This document shows, one piece after another, positions 62,295 to 64,000 of a stretch of DNA of 64,000 nt (the first letter of the stretch is position 1; every line of letters begins with the position of its first letter). The notes beneath the pieces are model-generated. The model saw only the letters and a program-made list of their open reading frames with translations. It was not told where the DNA came from and made no database searches. Source of the stretch: Choristoneura fumiferana (Eukaryota > Arthropoda > Insecta > Lepidoptera > Tortricidae); the NCBI RefSeq assembly GCF_025370935.1, contig NC_133490.1, forward strand, positions 2,014,243-2,078,242. The letters are read 5' to 3'. The position numbers were made by a program, and so were the translations under genes.

Positions 62295-62454
62295 TAGTGT
62301 GGTGGTGGTGATAGATGGGTTTGTGTGATTTGTGTGTGTTCTTACAGTGTGGAGGTGGAGGAACTGCATGAACACGCATATTTTGCATAAGCTTAGCTAT
62401 CGTAAGGTCGCGGGTGAGCAAGGAAATTGTTTTAGTTCATACGTATTATTTTGT

Positions 62455-62730
62455 ACATATCCTTGACATTTTGGCCATTATACTTTTTTAATGTTAATGA
62501 TGATCCCTTGAGGAGAACCAGCCTTATTTTAATTGTTTTCATTCACATATTATGACATGCTTAGAATTTTATTTTTTATAATTATTACTAATCTTATTAC
62601 CTTTGGCGATTTCAATACAAATATTTCTTATAACTGACATTTATAAGAAATGCACAGCCGCCGTTCTGGCGGTTCACTTTTATATTATAGATGATGTATT
62701 TAATGAATAAATAAACTAAACTTAACTAAA
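62455..62730 (+). mobile_element. LINE 3' UTR fragment
   Basis: GATGATCCCTTGAGGAGAAC CAGCC and the tail GTATTTAATGAATAAATAAA. It resembles 27115-27400. It seems inserted in pal-5 after the PLE. Confidence 0.5.
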
Positions 62731-62814
62731 CGCGTTTCATTTATCTAGCCTCGCTCCGCTCAGATGTTTCCCCTAGAGATGTGCTGTGCGAAGATAGGTA
62801 ATTGAAGAGCTTTT

Positions 62815-63005
62815 TTTAACCCCCGACGCAAAAAGAGGGGTGTTATAAGTTTGACCGCTTTGTGTGTCTGTGGCACCGTAGCTCTTAAACGGGTGGACCG
62901 ATTTGAATGCGTTTTTTTTTTCAATTGAAAGAAGGTTTTCTAGCGATGGTTCTTAGGCATGTTTTATCAAAATTGGTTTGGCCGTTTTTGAGATATTGAA
63001 GCAGT
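62815..63005 (+). repeat. R-C repeat
   Basis: AACCCCCGACGCAAAAAGAG, AGCTCTTAAACGGGTGGACC, TTTCTAGCGATGGTTCTTAG and TTTTTGAGATATTGAAG. The last third is missing. Confidence 0.85.
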
Positions 63006-63133
63006 CAAATAGGTTTAGCATTTAAGCTCGTTTTTAGTTTTTTTTTTAGCTTATTTAGTGTCCCACTGTTGGCAGAAGGACTCTTTCACCGCGCGTGTCT
63101 GTTAGGACCTATAATCTCCTTATCGGTCTGCCT

Positions 63134-63447
63134 CTGCGGAGCTTCTACAAAATTCTAAAATCGAAGTTCATGTCTTTCTATCCAGCGGCGTCTTTAGCCC
63201 ATGTAATGTAGCGCCCGTGTGCAATTATTACTTTAGCGCCATCTAGGAAGAGCGCGGTCAAAAAGGAATTGGTACAAAGTGCCGCGGCCGGCGCCCCTAA
63301 CACCGCTGCGCCCGTGTGCAATGCACACCCTGCACTATAGGTAAAGACGCCTCTGTTTCTATCCCTCTGATTTGTACTGTTTAATGCGAGTGAGAGGGAT
63401 GGAACGATACGAACTTCGATTTTCGAATTTCGGAGTAGGCCCTCTGC
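63134..63447. mobile_element. pal-1 MITE split by a hAT MITE
   Basis: GCGGAGCTTCTACAAAATTC TAAAATCGAAG at the left and CTTCGATTTTCGAATTTCGG AGTAGGCCCTCTGC at the right, with TTTAATGCGAGTGAGAGGGA in the middle. Confidence 0.8.
63183..63355. mobile_element. hAT-type MITE, exact 8-bp target duplication
   Basis: 173 bp, CAGCGGCGTCTTTAGCCC at the left and GGTAAAGACGCCTCTG at the right (inverse CAGAGGCGTCTTTACC). Flanked by TTTCTATC at 63175-63182 and 63356-63363, a perfect 8 bp. No transposase. The minus-strand frame across it is not a gene. Confidence 0.85.
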
Positions 63448-63585
63448 TTCTATGATCATCATGGAACCCAATGGATAGTTATTATTAACTTGCCCTGTTT
63501 ACTTTGTTGTTATAAGGTTCGGTGAAAATGGCAAGTTCATGTTGGTCCACTTCCAGTTGTTGAATTAACTTGAAATTTGGAGTAA

Positions 63586-63746
63586 GTGCCATCAGCCAAA
63601 TAAGTGGTCTATCAATTTTTAACAATTCCTATCTTCGCTAAAGTCGAACTTTCAAGTTGACAGACACGTGTTTTAGCATTATTGTTTTATGAGATGCAAA
63701 CGATTATCAACGTTAGGGTGGTAGACCACATATTGGCCGATGGTGC
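63586..63746. mobile_element. pal-3 MITE
   Basis: GTGCCATCAGCCAAATAAGT GGT and ACCACATATTGGCCGATGGT GC are inverted ends. The interior TTGACAGACACGTGTTTTAG, TTTTATGAGATGCAAACGAT matches 38617-38764. Confidence 0.85.
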
Positions 63747-64000
63747 ATTTGAGTAAGTTGGATGACAATGCAATACAGTCAACAAGTACAGACAGCAAAA
63801 AATCTTGTATTGAAAACTTTTTTAATGTTTTTTATGACAGTTCCTACATCAGAATAAAAACAAAGGTTGATCGGCACATTGTCTTGTATGTAAAAAACCT
63901 TTATTTATTTTACCTTTAGTACCTAATAATTTTAACTTAGTTTAAGGTATTATATAATTTAAGGATTTATTTATCTATTTATCATTAAATTGCAAGTAAA
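63747..64000. other. No recognised feature
   Basis: AT-rich end of window. Confidence 0.4.

Larger units (their letters stand above)
61347..62440 (-). mobile_element. PLE-derived foldback element, copy 3 (largest)
   Basis: 1094 bp between exact 12-bp duplications ACGTATTATTTT (61335-61346, 62441-62452). Left arm 61393-61853 and right arm 61980-62440 are 461-bp inverted repeats, almost identical, around a 126-bp loop. Only the left side carries the 46-bp tail (minus-strand end ATTCAATAAAATTATTT), so the element has polarity. The outer ~240 bp of each arm match copies 1 and 2; the inner part (for example CCGTCCTTCAAAACTACCTT) is unique to this copy. The loop and adjoining arm encode a PLE-like C-terminus. 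This is the inverted-terminus plus tail plan known from Penelope elements, here reduced to a hairpin. Confidence 0.75.
61265..62810. mobile_element. pal-5 MITE broken by a PLE hairpin and a LINE end
   Basis: Left part CTGCATTTCCACCAGATGTG, CGAGGATGTGGCGCGAAAAA, ATGTGTTTTTCATGAACCAA and TAGAAACGTATT (61268-61346). Then the PLE and LINE pieces. Then ACGCGTTTCATTTATCTAGC, CTCGCTCCGCTCAGATGTTT (62729-62770), which is a pal-5 inner segment. The right end is degraded. Confidence 0.55.

Noticed and set aside
63178..63471. 97-aa minus-strand ORF
   Set aside because: It spans a hAT MITE nested in a pal-1 MITE; open by chance.

Overview
The window looks like intergenic or intronic DNA from a moth or butterfly (order Lepidoptera). 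It is AT-rich and intron-less, shows no bacterial signals, contains one 100-N assembly gap (17855-17954), and is built almost wholly from transposable-element (TE) sequence of types common in lepidopteran genomes: BEL/Pao LTR elements, RTE-like and other LINE 3' ends, tRNA-derived SINEs, hAT-type and palindromic MITEs, and dispersed repeats with (CAGA)n/(CTGT)n runs. I recognise no host gene. Species cannot be fixed from sequence alone.

Layout. 1-3620: remains of a Pao-like BEL/Pao element on the minus strand, broken by frameshifts and cut by the window edge. 3982-11800: a complete, apparently recent BEL-type LTR retrotransposon on the minus strand. Its LTRs of 576 and 577 bp differ by one base, gag is 521 aa and pol about 1300 aa. 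gag and pol lie in the same frame and are separated by a single TGA codon. 11801-22100: sparse repeats in otherwise unrecognised DNA. 22110-64000: dense nests of TE fragments, often one inserted in another.

The most unusual content is a family of Penelope-like-element (PLE) derived hairpins at 30135-30648, 50498-50787 and 61347-62440, with a 43-bp scrap at 40525-40567. Target-site duplications are exactly 12 bp in three of the four (12-14 bp, ambiguous, in the fourth). The three larger copies carry five hammerhead-ribozyme-like motifs. The largest copy has two 461-bp inverted arms around a 126-bp loop that encodes what looks like the C-terminal tail of a PLE protein.

Family names used below are mine. 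pal-1: MITE with GGGCTACTACGAAA ends. pal-2: GGGCTGTTTCACC ends. pal-3: CATCAGCCAAATA ends. pal-4: AGGTAGTGCCAC ends. pal-5: GGGCTGCGTTCCA ends. R-A: dispersed repeat with CTAGCTTTTGCCCGCG. R-B: repeat with GGTTCCG...CAAAATGG and ACCCACCGGTTTA. R-C: repeat with ACCCCCGACGCAAAAAGAGG. R-D: repeat with GAGGCGACTGAGG. R-E: repeat ending ACTTGCTCGTTTGGC plus an A run.

The only genes that appear able to function are gag and pol of the 3982-11800 element. Together they would make the capsid protein and the protease, reverse transcriptase, RNase H and integrase needed for its own copying. Everything else is a non-autonomous or dead fragment.
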